A model generated the notes under the pieces. That model saw nothing but the letters and a program-made list of their open reading frames with translations. It did not search any database and was not told the origin of the DNA. A stretch of 64,000 nucleotides of DNA from Bradyrhizobium jicamae. Its GTDB lineage: Bacteria; Pseudomonadota; Alphaproteobacteria; Rhizobiales; Xanthobacteraceae. The stretch spans positions 108,278 through 172,277 of the forward strand of contig NZ_JAFCJX010000019.1 of assembly GCF_018130695.1 (NCBI RefSeq), written 5' to 3'. The stretch's first letter is position 1, and each line of letters starts with the position of its first letter. Of the stretch, positions 18,239 through 27,194 are shown one piece after another. A program made the position numbers and the translations under genes.

Positions 18239-18649
18239 TGTCTATCTCCGAGTGTGCTCGGGGCCGGAATGTCGTTCCGGAGTCCACAACCCGTTAGAAT
18301 GGCATCCGATGCGAAAATTGCGCTCACCACGCTGTGCGATCTGGCTCACACACCGCATGGCCACGTGGCGCTTTGATTCGCGAGGGCGCCCCATCACATG
18401 CGTGGCGGTCCATCGACCCTAGGAAGGGAATTGTGGGTTAGGGATTGTGCTTTCTTGATCATTGGACTGTTGAGCGCCGCTGCACAATGGGTCGTACCGC
18501 CAGGTTTTTGACCTGGATTTGCGTCGCAAATGGCGAGATTTGTCTGCCGCCCTGGAATTCGTGCGATATCCAGCTCCAAGTGCATGATCTGGCAATCGAG
18601 GCTCGATGAAATTTGTTTAAAGCAAGCTAGTACAACGAGCCGCGAGCGA

Positions 18650-18688
18650 TTGACGGTCTCAGGTGGCGCGCATTAATGTATGCATTAA
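18650..18688 (+). promoter_or_regulatory. Putative promoter of the second sugar importer with overlapping operator
   Basis: TTGACG (18650-18655) and TAATGT (18674-18679) are spaced by 18 bases. The -10 element lies inside the palindrome TTAATGTATGCATTAA at 18673-18688, about 58 bases before the ATG of the binding protein. A bound regulator would block this promoter. The rest of the 18239-18746 gap shows nothing else I can name. Confidence 0.5.
18673..18688. promoter_or_regulatory. Palindromic operator, site 1 of 4 (TTAATGTATGCATTAA)
   Basis: The 16-base site has six-base arms TTAATG and CATTAA. The reverse complement of the site at 34272-34286 shares 15 consecutive bases with it, and variants occur at 38352 and 40842. 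Architecture and neighbourhood fit a GntR-family operator; the GntR gene at 39807-40550 is the candidate, which is inference. Confidence 0.6.
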
Positions 18689-18746
18689 GGGACGCAAAGA
18701 TCCTGTCGTTGCATTTGGGCGCGGCCCATTCTTGGGAGGGATCACC

Positions 18747-19874
18747 ATGTCTAGCCTGATTAAAAACCTTAGCGCTGCGATAGCTGCTTCTGTCGCAATC
18801 ATGGGCTTGGCCATAGGCCCGTCGACGGCGGCGGATGTTGCTGCGGCATTGAAGGAGATCGAGGAGCATCCCGCGTCCGGTCCGCACGGGGAAAAGCCCG
18901 TTCTCGCCAGCGATCTGGGGCTAACCACGGAGGAGATCGCAAAGATCAAGTCGATGAATGCGACTGCGGCCATCGTCATGCACTACACGGCCTCCGATTG
19001 GGCGAAGGCGCAGATGGCGGGCCAAAAGGCTGCTCTCGATATGCTCGGAATCAAGATCATCGCTGTCACGGATGCCGGCTACAAAGCCGAGCAACAGGTC
19101 TCCGACATTGAGACGGTCATGGCCCGCAAACCGAACGTGATGATTAGCGTTCCTGCTGAGCAAAACGGCACGGCAGCCGCGTACAAGCGTGCGGCGGCTT
19201 CCGGCATCAAGATCGTGTTTCTCGACCAGACCGGCGCCGGAATGTCCCCTGGGACGGAGTATGTGAGCCTCGTGTCTTCCGACAATCGAGGCATGGGCAA
19301 GGCTGCGGCGCTGCTTATGGCGCAGGCCCTGAACGGAAAGGGCAATATTGGATTGCTTCCGCACGCTTCCGACCTGTTCGCGACCGTCGAGCGCGTCATG
19401 GGGTTCAAGGAGGCGATCAAAGCCTACCCTGACATCAAGATCGTGGCCGAGCAGGGCGTCGGTGGCCCTGACTTTTCCGGTGAGTCCGAGCGTATCGCCT
19501 CCGGGATGCTGACCGCCCATCCTGAACTGAACGGGATTTGGGCTGTCTGGGATGTGCCGACAGAAGGCGTGCTCGCTGCGGCGCGCACCAGCGGACGCGG
19601 GCCAAAGGATCTCGTAATCACGACCTGCGATCTTGGCGTGAATATCGCTATCGACATGGCGAAGAACGGTTACGTGAAGGGGACGGGATCGCAGCGGCCG
19701 TACGGCGCAGGCTATGCGGAAGGCATTTTGGCGGGCTATGCCCTGCTCGGCAAGTCAGCGCCGCCCTATGTCGTGCTTCCCGCACTGGCGGTGACCAAGC
19801 AGAACTTGATTGCCGGCTGGCCATTGTCCAATGGGACGCCGCCGCCCCAGGTGGTGACGGACGCCTTGAAGTAG
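18747..19874 (+). CDS. Sugar-type ABC transporter, periplasmic binding protein (second system)
   Basis: This is a 375-residue periplasmic binding protein type 1. It has an N-terminal signal peptide (hydrophobic stretch ending near PSTAAD at about residue 27) and the fold's features: AIVMHYTASDWAKAQMAG, then DIETVMARKPNVMISVPAEQNG. The ATG at 18747 follows GGGAGGGA; an upstream GTG at 18663 is in frame but would bury the signal peptide. It has a separate substrate from the first importer judging by the low resemblance of the binding proteins, and lies behind the palindromic operator at 18673. Confidence 0.83.
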   Translation: MSSLIKNLSAAIAASVAIMGLAIGPSTAADVAAALKEIEEHPASGPHGEKPVLASDLGLTTEEIAKIKSMNATAAIVMHYTASDWAKAQMAGQKAALDMLGIKIIAVTDAGYKAEQQVSDIETVMARKPNVMISVPAEQNGTAAAYKRAAASGIKIVFLDQTGAGMSPGTEYVSLVSSDNRGMGKAAALLMAQALNGKGNIGLLPHASDLFATVERVMGFKEAIKAYPDIKIVAEQGVGGPDFSGESERIASGMLTAHPELNGIWAVWDVPTEGVLAAARTSGRGPKDLVITTCDLGVNIAIDMAKNGYVKGTGSQRPYGAGYAEGILAGYALLGKSAPPYVVLPALAVTKQNLIAGWPLSNGTPPPQVVTDALK

Positions 19875-19919
19875 GACCGGTGGGCCCGGGAGTTCGTCTC
19901 CATATGTGAGCTATGGGTC

Positions 19920-21497
19920 ATGATCGAAGCCAGCAACGCGGTCGAGATGACCGGCATCAAGAAGTCGTTCGGAGGGCTGCACGTCCTCCGCGGCGTCAAC
20001 TTCGCGGTCAAGCAGGGAACGGTCCACGCGCTGATGGGTGAGAATGGCGCCGGAAAGTCGACGCTGCTCAAGATACTTCAGGGAATTCTGACGCCGACCG
20101 AAGGCTCGATAACCGTTTTCGGTCGGCAGATGAATAGCTTTAGTGCCGCGACATCCCGCGCGTTCGGTATCGGGATGATATTTCAGGAGCTCAGCCTGAT
20201 CCCAAGTCTGACCGTCGCCCAGAACATCTTTCTGGCTCGAGAGCCGAGAAAATTCGGGCTTTTCGTCGACGATCGTACGGCGTGGGACCGATCGAGGGTG
20301 ATCATGTCCGAACTGGGCATGGATGTGGATCCGGCGACGCCTGTTCAGAAGCTCAGCACTGGCCAGATGCAAATGGTCGAGATCGCGAAAGCGATCTCGC
20401 AAGACGCTCGCATCCTTATTTTGGATGAGCCGACATCCGCGTTGACCGGCGTCGAGGTCGAGCGTCTCTTTTCTCTTCTTAAACGGCTGTCCGCGGATGG
20501 GGTCGCGATCGTCTACGTGTCGCATCGGATGGACGAGATATTCGAGATCGCCGAGGAAGTGACCATCCTCAGGGATGGTCGGAACGTCGCGACCGCTCCA
20601 TTGCGTCAGTTGGAAATCCAGGACGTCGTCGAGCATATGATCGGCAAGCGGGTTGGAAGTTTCAGTTGGCGGCCGCGTTCGGTCGACCGCACGCGTAGCC
20701 CGGCTCTCGAGGTTCGATCGGTATCCGGGGCGAATAAGCCGATAAACGCCTCTTTCGAAGTTCATGCCGGTGAAGTGCTCGGCATTGCAGGGCTGTTGGG
20801 TTCCGGCCGCAGCGAACTGGCTCGGGTCATGTTTGGTATTGATGCAATGACCTCGGGCGAAATTCGAGTGAAAGGCCAAGCTGTCAGAATTCGCAGTCCA
20901 CGTGAAGCGATGGAAGCTGGAATCGCCCTCATACCTGAAAGCAGGGCTCGCGAAGGCCTGATCGCAGCGCACATCATACGCACAAATCTCAGTCTACCCC
21001 GGTTGGGCGACCTTACTCGTGGACCGTTCCTCGACGGCACGAAGGAAGCCGCTTCTGCGACTGGCTTGATCCAGCGACTGCGCATCAAGGCAACTTCTAG
21101 CTCGGTCCCGGTGCGAACACTCTCGGGCGGCAACCAGCAGAAGGTTGTGCTGGGGAAATGGTTGGCCATGAACCCCGAGATACTCATCCTGGACGAACCC
21201 ACGGCGGGCATCGACATCGGCAGCAAGACGGAAATCGTCGATCTCATCCGCGAACTTGCGGATGAGGGACGAGCCATCATCATCATTTCTTCCGAGCTCG
21301 CCGAACTTCTGGCGGTTAGCGATCGAGTGCTCATCATGAGCGACGGACGCATTGCCCGCGAGGTGTCCAGGGAAGAGATTTCCGTGGCGGCCGGCGAGCC
21401 GAACGGAAGTGCAGACGAAGGAGTGCAGATCGCCAAGGCGGAGCACAACCTTCAAGTCCTTATCCAGGAGGTGCGGCTCAATGCTCCGGCGTACTGA
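19920..21497 (+). CDS. Sugar ABC transporter ATP-binding protein (second system)
   Basis: This is a two-domain CUT2-type ATPase of 525 residues. The first domain has Walker A GENGAGKST, LSTGQMQMVEIAKAI and ILILDEPTSAL; the second has the altered Walker A GLLGSGRSE, the signature LSGGNQQKV and ILILDEPTAGID. The ATG at 19920 has only a weak ribosome-binding site. The stop lies 17 bases inside the permease gene. It belongs with the binding protein upstream and the permease downstream. Confidence 0.9.
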   Translation: MIEASNAVEMTGIKKSFGGLHVLRGVNFAVKQGTVHALMGENGAGKSTLLKILQGILTPTEGSITVFGRQMNSFSAATSRAFGIGMIFQELSLIPSLTVAQNIFLAREPRKFGLFVDDRTAWDRSRVIMSELGMDVDPATPVQKLSTGQMQMVEIAKAISQDARILILDEPTSALTGVEVERLFSLLKRLSADGVAIVYVSHRMDEIFEIAEEVTILRDGRNVATAPLRQLEIQDVVEHMIGKRVGSFSWRPRSVDRTRSPALEVRSVSGANKPINASFEVHAGEVLGIAGLLGSGRSELARVMFGIDAMTSGEIRVKGQAVRIRSPREAMEAGIALIPESRAREGLIAAHIIRTNLSLPRLGDLTRGPFLDGTKEAASATGLIQRLRIKATSSSVPVRTLSGGNQQKVVLGKWLAMNPEILILDEPTAGIDIGSKTEIVDLIRELADEGRAIIIISSELAELLAVSDRVLIMSDGRIAREVSREEISVAAGEPNGSADEGVQIAKAEHNLQVLIQEVRLNAPAY

Positions 21498-22482
21498 TGG
21501 AAGTGGAACTGCGGCGACCCAGCGAGGTCCGCTGGCTATAACGAGAGGCGGTTCCATTGTCTCGGACTGGCGACAATACGTCGTCTATATCGGGTTCGCG
21601 CTGATTTTCGTGATCTTCGCGATTACGCTGAGTGATCGCGGCTTCCTGTCAGCCAATAATCTACTCAACATCGCACGACAAACCGCGATCATCGCCATCA
21701 TGGCGATGGCCATGACCTTCGTGTTGTGCGCCGGGGAGATCGATTTGTCGGTTGGAGCCATTGCAGGCCTGGCTTCAGTGACCTCTGGCCTCGCTCTTAG
21801 CCGTTACGGGCTTGCACCTGCCATTGCGGCCGGACTCTGTACCGGTCTCCTTGTGGGAGCCGTGAATGGAAGCTTGACCGCCTGGATCGGCATTCCTTCG
21901 TTTCTGGTCACGTTAGGTATGATGGGCTTTGCCCGTGGGCTTGGCATGTGGATGAGCGGAACCTCTCCCGTGCCGGTGATCGATGACACCTTCATCGCCG
22001 TTTTCGGATCAGGGAATATCGGCCCGGTCCCAATCCTTGTATTGTGGGTCGTGATCCTCGGCGCGCTGGCTCATACGGCCCTGCGAAAGACCCCCTTCGG
22101 ACGAAAGATCCTGGCCACCGGCGGTGGTGAGACCGCAGCGCGCTACAGCGGCATCAGGACAAGAACCGTCAAGTTTCAGGCGCTTCTGCTGACCGCCACG
22201 GCGGCTTCCGTCGCCGGTATGCTTTACGCGGGACGCCTGCACTCGGGGCGCTTCCAGTTGGGCGAGGGCGATGAACTGTCGGTTATCGCCGCCGTCGTTC
22301 TTGGCGGCACCAGCCTGTTCGGCGGAGCCGGAACGGTCATCGGATCAATCGTTGGGGCGCTGCTGATCGGCGTTATCAACAATGGTCTTATTCTGCTTGG
22401 GCTCGACTTTAGTCAGCAGCTCATGGCGCGGGGCGTTCTCATAGTTCTGGCGGTGGCCTTGGGCCGCAGCCAGCGCGCGTGA
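21481..22482 (+). CDS. Sugar ABC transporter permease (second system)
   Basis: This is a CUT2-type permease of 333 residues with IDLSVGAIAGLASVTSG and VLGGTSLFGGAGTVIGSIVGALL, and about nine hydrophobic segments. I chose the ATG at 21481 because a strong AGGAGGTG (21466-21473) lies seven bases upstream and within the end of the ATPase gene, giving a 17-base overlap and translational coupling. The frame is open much further upstream, but those residues are not permease-like. Confidence 0.88.
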   Translation: MLRRTDGSGTAATQRGPLAITRGGSIVSDWRQYVVYIGFALIFVIFAITLSDRGFLSANNLLNIARQTAIIAIMAMAMTFVLCAGEIDLSVGAIAGLASVTSGLALSRYGLAPAIAAGLCTGLLVGAVNGSLTAWIGIPSFLVTLGMMGFARGLGMWMSGTSPVPVIDDTFIAVFGSGNIGPVPILVLWVVILGALAHTALRKTPFGRKILATGGGETAARYSGIRTRTVKFQALLLTATAASVAGMLYAGRLHSGRFQLGEGDELSVIAAVVLGGTSLFGGAGTVIGSIVGALLIGVINNGLILLGLDFSQQLMARGVLIVLAVALGRSQRA

Positions 22483-22516
22483 CTGAGCAGAAACTCCAAA
22501 AAAGAAGGGCTATCGC

Positions 22517-23371
22517 ATGACCTTGGTCATCGTCACTGGTGGAAGCGGCAAGCTCGGCCGAGCTTGCGTAAAGGATCTCTTGGATCACGGCTACAACGTG
22601 GTCAACGCGGATGTCGCACCTCCTGCGGTGGACCTTTGTCCTTTCGTGCAGGTCAATCTCACGGATCTCGACCGCACGATAGAGCTGCTTTCCGGCATGG
22701 AATGGTATCACAATCGCGGAGTGGACGCAGTCGTTCACCTCGCTGCCGTTCCAATGCCCGGAGTTGTGGCTATCAGCGAGGTATTCGGTATCAATACGGC
22801 CAGTACGTATAATGTCTTTGAGGCGGCGCGGCGCCTTGGCATACGCAATGTGGTCTGGGCCTCAAGCGAGACCTTGCTCGGTCTGCCATACAAGGATCCG
22901 CCGCCATATCTTCCAGTCGACGAAGACTATCCGGCGAGGCCTGAGACGGCTTACTCGCTCTCCAAAGCGGTCGGCGAAGAAATTGCACGTCAGTTTTGCC
23001 GGTGGGATCCCCTGCTGAAGATTGCGTGCCTGCGGTTTTCGAACGTGATGGATCCGGCCGAATACGCGCAATTTCCGTCCTTCGATCCGGAAGATCGAAA
23101 GTTCAATCTGTTCGGTTACATCGATGCACGTGATGGGGCTCAGGCCATTCGATTATCGCTGGAGGCGGATATGAAGGGGGCAGAAGTCTTCGTAATTGCC
23201 AATTCCGACACGGTATCGCCGACGTCGAGTGTCGAGCTCGCACAGAAATATTTTCCTGGCGTACCGTTCAAGAGGAAGATTAGCGGACATGAGACGCTGC
23301 TTTCCATAGACAAGGCACGTCGAGTGCTCGGCTATTCGCCGGAGCATAGTTGGCGGCCGGCTCAAAAATAA
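22517..23371 (+). CDS. NAD-dependent epimerase/dehydratase (paralog of 17354-18238)
   Basis: This is an extended SDR of 284 residues with VTGGSGKLGRACVKDLL for NAD binding and YSLSK as the catalytic pair. It shares many aligned blocks with the minus-strand epimerase, including EEIARQFCRWDP versus EEMARQFCLNDP. It follows the second sugar importer by 35 bases, so it may act on that importer's sugar, perhaps oxidising it at C1 like uronate dehydrogenase. The family cannot be narrowed further from the sequence. Confidence 0.82.
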   Translation: MTLVIVTGGSGKLGRACVKDLLDHGYNVVNADVAPPAVDLCPFVQVNLTDLDRTIELLSGMEWYHNRGVDAVVHLAAVPMPGVVAISEVFGINTASTYNVFEAARRLGIRNVVWASSETLLGLPYKDPPPYLPVDEDYPARPETAYSLSKAVGEEIARQFCRWDPLLKIACLRFSNVMDPAEYAQFPSFDPEDRKFNLFGYIDARDGAQAIRLSLEADMKGAEVFVIANSDTVSPTSSVELAQKYFPGVPFKRKISGHETLLSIDKARRVLGYSPEHSWRPAQK

Positions 23372-23538
23372 GGGTCAGACAAGAACTTCTCGTTCAAAAA
23401 GTCGGGGCGCCGCTTTTGACTGAGATGAAATGGGGTCACCTATCCACCCAACCATTTCGTTTGTAGCCTTGTGCTGGCACGCCGTAGCCTTCCGACGTCC
23501 AGCCTAAACTAACAAACCGCGTTCATTGGGAGGAGCAA

Positions 23539-24537
23539 ATGGAGTCAAGAAAGACTCGTTCGCAAATGAGGCGCCGGGATCTCGTCAAGGGAGCGGCCTT
23601 GGTGGGCGGTGCGGCGTTGACCGAGGTGGTTGCTACGCGCAGCGAAGCCAAGGAACCGAAGTCCGATAAGCAGGTTCCGTCGTATTATCGGTTTGCGTTG
23701 GGGGAAGCACAGGTCACTGTCGTATCGGACGGACCGCTGCCCCTTGGAGACCCGAGCGAAAGCTTTCTGGGGGTGCCGAAGGAGGAAGTCGTGCGGATGC
23801 TCGACAAGAGCTTCCTTCCGACAAAGGAGGTCGTGCTCGAGCAGAATGCGCCGGTTGTCAACTTTGGAAACAAGCTGGTCCTGTTTGACACCGGAATGGG
23901 ATCACTCAAGCAGTTCGGGCCGACCACGGGGCGCCTGAGGAGCAGCCTCGCCGCTGCCGGAATTGCTCTTGAGGACATCGACGCGGTCGTCTGTTCGCAC
24001 GCGCACTGGGATCACATCGGTGGTATCTGGGGGGACGATAACAAGCCGACCTTCCCGAACGCACAGATCTACATCAGCCAGACCGACTACGACTTTTGGA
24101 CTGACAAGAGCAAGCTCGGCGGTGATCTCGATGGTCTGGTCAAGGCGGCGATCCATAACCTGCCGCCCGTGCGCGATCGCATCGTTTTCTTCAACGACGG
24201 CGAGCAGCTTCTGCCGGGAGTTCATGCGATTGCATCGCCCGGTCACACACTCGGTCATCACTGCTTCATGATCGAGTCGGCGGGGAAGTCGTTTTGCTAT
24301 GTCGGGGATCTGACACACCATCCCGTGCTGCTGTTCGAAAAACCTCGAATGGAGTTTCTGTTCGACACGGATTCCAAGCTGTCGGTGAAATCACGTGTGA
24401 GAGTGCTCGATATGTTGGCCGCCAACAGGACGCCGCTGATGTCATATCACTTCCCTTGGCCCGGCCTTGGCCACGTAGGGAAGGATGGTGACGGCTTCCG
24501 CTATTATCCTGAGCCAATGCACATGTCGTCTCTTTAG
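23539..24537 (+). CDS. Tat-exported metallo-beta-lactamase-fold hydrolase
   Basis: This is a 332-residue protein with an N-terminal twin-arginine signal (RRRDLVKGAALVGGAAL at about residues 11-27), so it is probably exported folded to the periplasm. The zinc motif HAHWDH is present in SHAHWDHIGG, with a later SPGHTLGHHC and GDLTHHPVL giving further metal ligands. Relatives include quorum-quenching lactonases and other ester or lactone hydrolases. GGGAGGAG precedes the ATG. Its location behind a sugar importer would suit a periplasmic lactone hydrolase, but this is only a possibility. Confidence 0.82.
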   Translation: MESRKTRSQMRRRDLVKGAALVGGAALTEVVATRSEAKEPKSDKQVPSYYRFALGEAQVTVVSDGPLPLGDPSESFLGVPKEEVVRMLDKSFLPTKEVVLEQNAPVVNFGNKLVLFDTGMGSLKQFGPTTGRLRSSLAAAGIALEDIDAVVCSHAHWDHIGGIWGDDNKPTFPNAQIYISQTDYDFWTDKSKLGGDLDGLVKAAIHNLPPVRDRIVFFNDGEQLLPGVHAIASPGHTLGHHCFMIESAGKSFCYVGDLTHHPVLLFEKPRMEFLFDTDSKLSVKSRVRVLDMLAANRTPLMSYHFPWPGLGHVGKDGDGFRYYPEPMHMSSL

Positions 24538-24674
24538 CTTGCGGGTAGGTCAAGTCGGGCACCGCCAGACATTGACCGGACCTATCAGCGGAGCTCAGCC
24601 GCCGGTCTAATGGCGCCTGACAAGTTGGTCGGTGATACCGACCGAACAAGCGCGCAAGCGCTCCTCCCGAGACT

Positions 24675-24704
24675 GGCCCGGCCCTAGAGGTCGGGCCCTT
24701 TTTT
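24675..24704 (+). terminator. Strong intrinsic terminator just before the glycerate kinase start
   Basis: GGCCCGGCC (24675-24683), loop CTAGA, then GGTCGGGCC (24689-24697) pair over nine positions with one G-U. CTTTTTT follows, ending at 24704. It would stop transcripts from the metallo-beta-lactamase-fold gene. The next coding start is only 4 to 16 bases downstream, so the kinase either uses this as an attenuator or has an unusual leader. Confidence 0.75.
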
Positions 24705-24719
24705 AGAATGAGTATTGAA

Positions 24720-26000
24720 ATGACCGATCGACGCCTTCTCCTTCGCGCCGTTCTAGATGCTGCGATCGCCGCCGCCCATCCCAACGTCATACTGGTGCCT
24801 CATCTTCCGGCAGCTCCGGAGGGCCGTTTGATCTGTCTCGCAGCCGGCAAGGGGGCCGCCGCCATGGCCGCAGCGGCCGAGCGGCACTACCTGGATGTGT
24901 TCAAGTTTGATCCGGATCGACTGATCGGCATTGCGACGACCCGGCACGGTCATGGCGTGCCGACGAGATGCATCGAAGTCGTTGAGGCCGGCCATCCGAT
25001 GCCAGACGAGGCAGGACTGGAGAGTACGGAAAGGACGCTGCGACTCGCCCAGAGTGCCCGAGAGGAAGACTTGGTCTTGGTGTTGCTGTCCGGTGGCGGC
25101 TCCGCCAACTGGATCGCTCCTGTTGACGGCATTACCTTCGTTCAGAAGCAGCAACTGACGCGTTCATTGTTGCGCTCCGGCGCACGCATCGACGAGATTA
25201 ACATCGTCCGCAAACACCTGTCGCATATCAAAGGTGGACGCCTCGCGCGTGCCAGCAGGCGGGCTGAGGTCGTGGCGCTTGCAATCTCCGACGTGCCATT
25301 CGACGATCCGTCTTCAATCGCGTCCGGACCGACCGTACCGGATCAGACGACGCTCGCGGATGCGCGAGCGGTAATCGAGAAATACGACCTCCTGCCAGAT
25401 GACGCGATTCGTCGTGCCCTCAGTGATCCGCAAAACGAGAGCTGTAAGCCTAATGATCCGTGTTTCGCCAGGACGCGCCTGGAGCTAATCGCAAGGCCAC
25501 GAGATTCGCTGGCTGCAGCGATTGCTGCAGCAAGGAAAGCTGGTTACGAGATCATCGATCTCGGAGCTGATCTTGAAGGTGAGGCGCGTGATGTCGCGGC
25601 CAATCATGCGCGCCTGGCGCTACAAGCTCGGTTGGAACGAAAGCGCGTCGCCATAGTGTCGGGTGGGGAGCTAACGGTCAGCGTTCGCGGCAATGGGCTC
25701 GGCGGACCCAATCAGGAGTATGCACTCGCGTTAGCCATCGGGCTCAACGGCGAGAGTGGCATCGCAGCTCTTGCTGCAGATACCGATGGTGCAGATGGCG
25801 GCAGCGGAGCCGCGTCAGATCCTGCCGGCGCCATCATTGACGAGCGGACCCTTAGTAGGGCCAAATCGCGAGGCCTCGACGCTCGGTCGTATCTCGGCAA
25901 CAATGATGCAAGCGCCTTCTTCGCAGAGACTGGCGATCTGCTGCAGACGGGTCCAACGTTGACGAATGTCAATGATCTGCGGGTAATCCTGGTGGAGTAG
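24720..26000 (+). CDS. Glycerate 2-kinase (GckA/TtuD family, MOFRL domain)
   Basis: This 426-residue kinase has the two family domains: an N-terminal part with LICLAAGKGAAAMAAAAE and VLLSGGGSANWIAP, and a C-terminal MOFRL part with GELTVSVRGNGLGGPNQEYALALAIGL. It phosphorylates glycerate to 2-phosphoglycerate. Family members were earlier called hydroxypyruvate reductase (ttuD). An ATG at 24708 is also in frame but sits four bases after the terminator T-run; neither start has a clear ribosome-binding site. It joins 2-hydroxyacid dehydrogenase (45862) and the tartrate-type dehydrogenase (40936) in a probable glycerate route. Confidence 0.85.
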   Translation: MTDRRLLLRAVLDAAIAAAHPNVILVPHLPAAPEGRLICLAAGKGAAAMAAAAERHYLDVFKFDPDRLIGIATTRHGHGVPTRCIEVVEAGHPMPDEAGLESTERTLRLAQSAREEDLVLVLLSGGGSANWIAPVDGITFVQKQQLTRSLLRSGARIDEINIVRKHLSHIKGGRLARASRRAEVVALAISDVPFDDPSSIASGPTVPDQTTLADARAVIEKYDLLPDDAIRRALSDPQNESCKPNDPCFARTRLELIARPRDSLAAAIAAARKAGYEIIDLGADLEGEARDVAANHARLALQARLERKRVAIVSGGELTVSVRGNGLGGPNQEYALALAIGLNGESGIAALAADTDGADGGSGAASDPAGAIIDERTLSRAKSRGLDARSYLGNNDASAFFAETGDLLQTGPTLTNVNDLRVILVE

Positions 26001-26066
26001 CCGCTGCCGTCGCCTGGCCCATTCGGAGCGGAACGGCATGCGATCATCCGCGCGTTCGACGTGCCC

Positions 26067-26960
26067 CTACGTTTCAGTCTCGCGTAAAGCCTGCGACATC
26101 CATTTCCGGAACGTGGCGATCTTCGGTACGTTGGTGCGAGAGCGGCGGTATACCAGGCTGTGACACAGCATACGAGCGCCATTCGGTCCGAAAGGCATGA
26201 CCAGGCGACCGCTTTCGAGCTCGCGTTGGACTAGCAGTCGGCTCTCCAAACAAACACCGAGGCCGTCAACGGCGGTGCTGATGGCCATGAAAGAGCGGTC
26301 AAAACGAGGGCCGCGCTCTAGATCCAGCTCGAGCTTTGCGTCATCCGCCCAGTGCTTCCATCGGTAGAGGTTGACCTCGGAGTGGATCAAGACGTGCTTC
26401 TTTATGTCGCCCGGCGTCCGAATCCGCGATGCGCCTTTCATGAGCTTGGGTGAGCACAACACGACGATCGTCTCGAGCGGGAAGGAATCAACCCCGAGGT
26501 AAGCTGCAGGCACGAAGGTGCCGTATCGAATATCGATGTCGACGGCATCGCCTCCGAGATCGGCAGCGTCGCCCGACGCATTCAATCTCAAATCAATTTC
26601 CGGATTGAGCGCGCCGAATCTGGAGAGCCGTGGCATCAGCCACTGGCTCGCAAAACTCGGGACCGAATGTATCGTCAGGATGTCGCTTTTGCCTTTTCTC
26701 GCGACAGTCTGGCTTGCGGCTTCAATTCGCCCGAGCGCCTCGGATACTTCGTCGGCATACCTTCGACCGACGTCGGTCAGCATGACCGCGCGGTTGATTC
26801 GATGAAAGAGCTGTACGCCCAAAGTGGTTTCCAGTGATCTGATTTGGTGGCTCACGGCGGAGGGCGTCACCATTAATTCGTCCGCGGCGCGAAGGAAGGA
26901 GCCAAGACGCGCGGCGGCTTCGAAAATCTGAATGGCGCGCAAGTGGAGCAGGTGGGTCAT
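26067..26960 (-). CDS. LysR-family transcriptional regulator (GcvA-like)
   Basis: This regulator has 297 residues with the winged helix-turn-helix near the N-terminus (FEAAARLGSFLRAADELMVTPSAVSHQIRSLE) and a LysR substrate-binding domain containing DVDIDIRYG. It is convergent with the glycerate kinase and divergent from the dehydrogenase at 27195. LysR proteins usually control the divergent gene, so the dehydrogenase and hydrolase genes to its right are the likely targets. The inducer is not known. Confidence 0.85.
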   Translation of the reverse strand: MTHLLHLRAIQIFEAAARLGSFLRAADELMVTPSAVSHQIRSLETTLGVQLFHRINRAVMLTDVGRRYADEVSEALGRIEAASQTVARKGKSDILTIHSVPSFASQWLMPRLSRFGALNPEIDLRLNASGDAADLGGDAVDIDIRYGTFVPAAYLGVDSFPLETIVVLCSPKLMKGASRIRTPGDIKKHVLIHSEVNLYRWKHWADDAKLELDLERGPRFDRSFMAISTAVDGLGVCLESRLLVQRELESGRLVMPFGPNGARMLCHSLVYRRSRTNVPKIATFRKWMSQALRETET

Positions 26961-27194
26961 GGTTCACATGAATACAGATCATCTAACTTGGACTTTAATT
27001 CCTTTGTTGGGGCCGGGCAAGGTTACTAGGCTCAAGCGATAGAGAATGCGGACAGACAACCGCAAGATCCGGAGGTACGCCCACTGTGCTCTCATTGCGA
27101 GAGTCCTCCGCTCCTTCTTGCTCGGTCAGCGCTCCCTTCGCGAAGGCAGGGAGGCCGCGTGCTCGAAAGGAATACGAAGGGACACCATTGCGAT

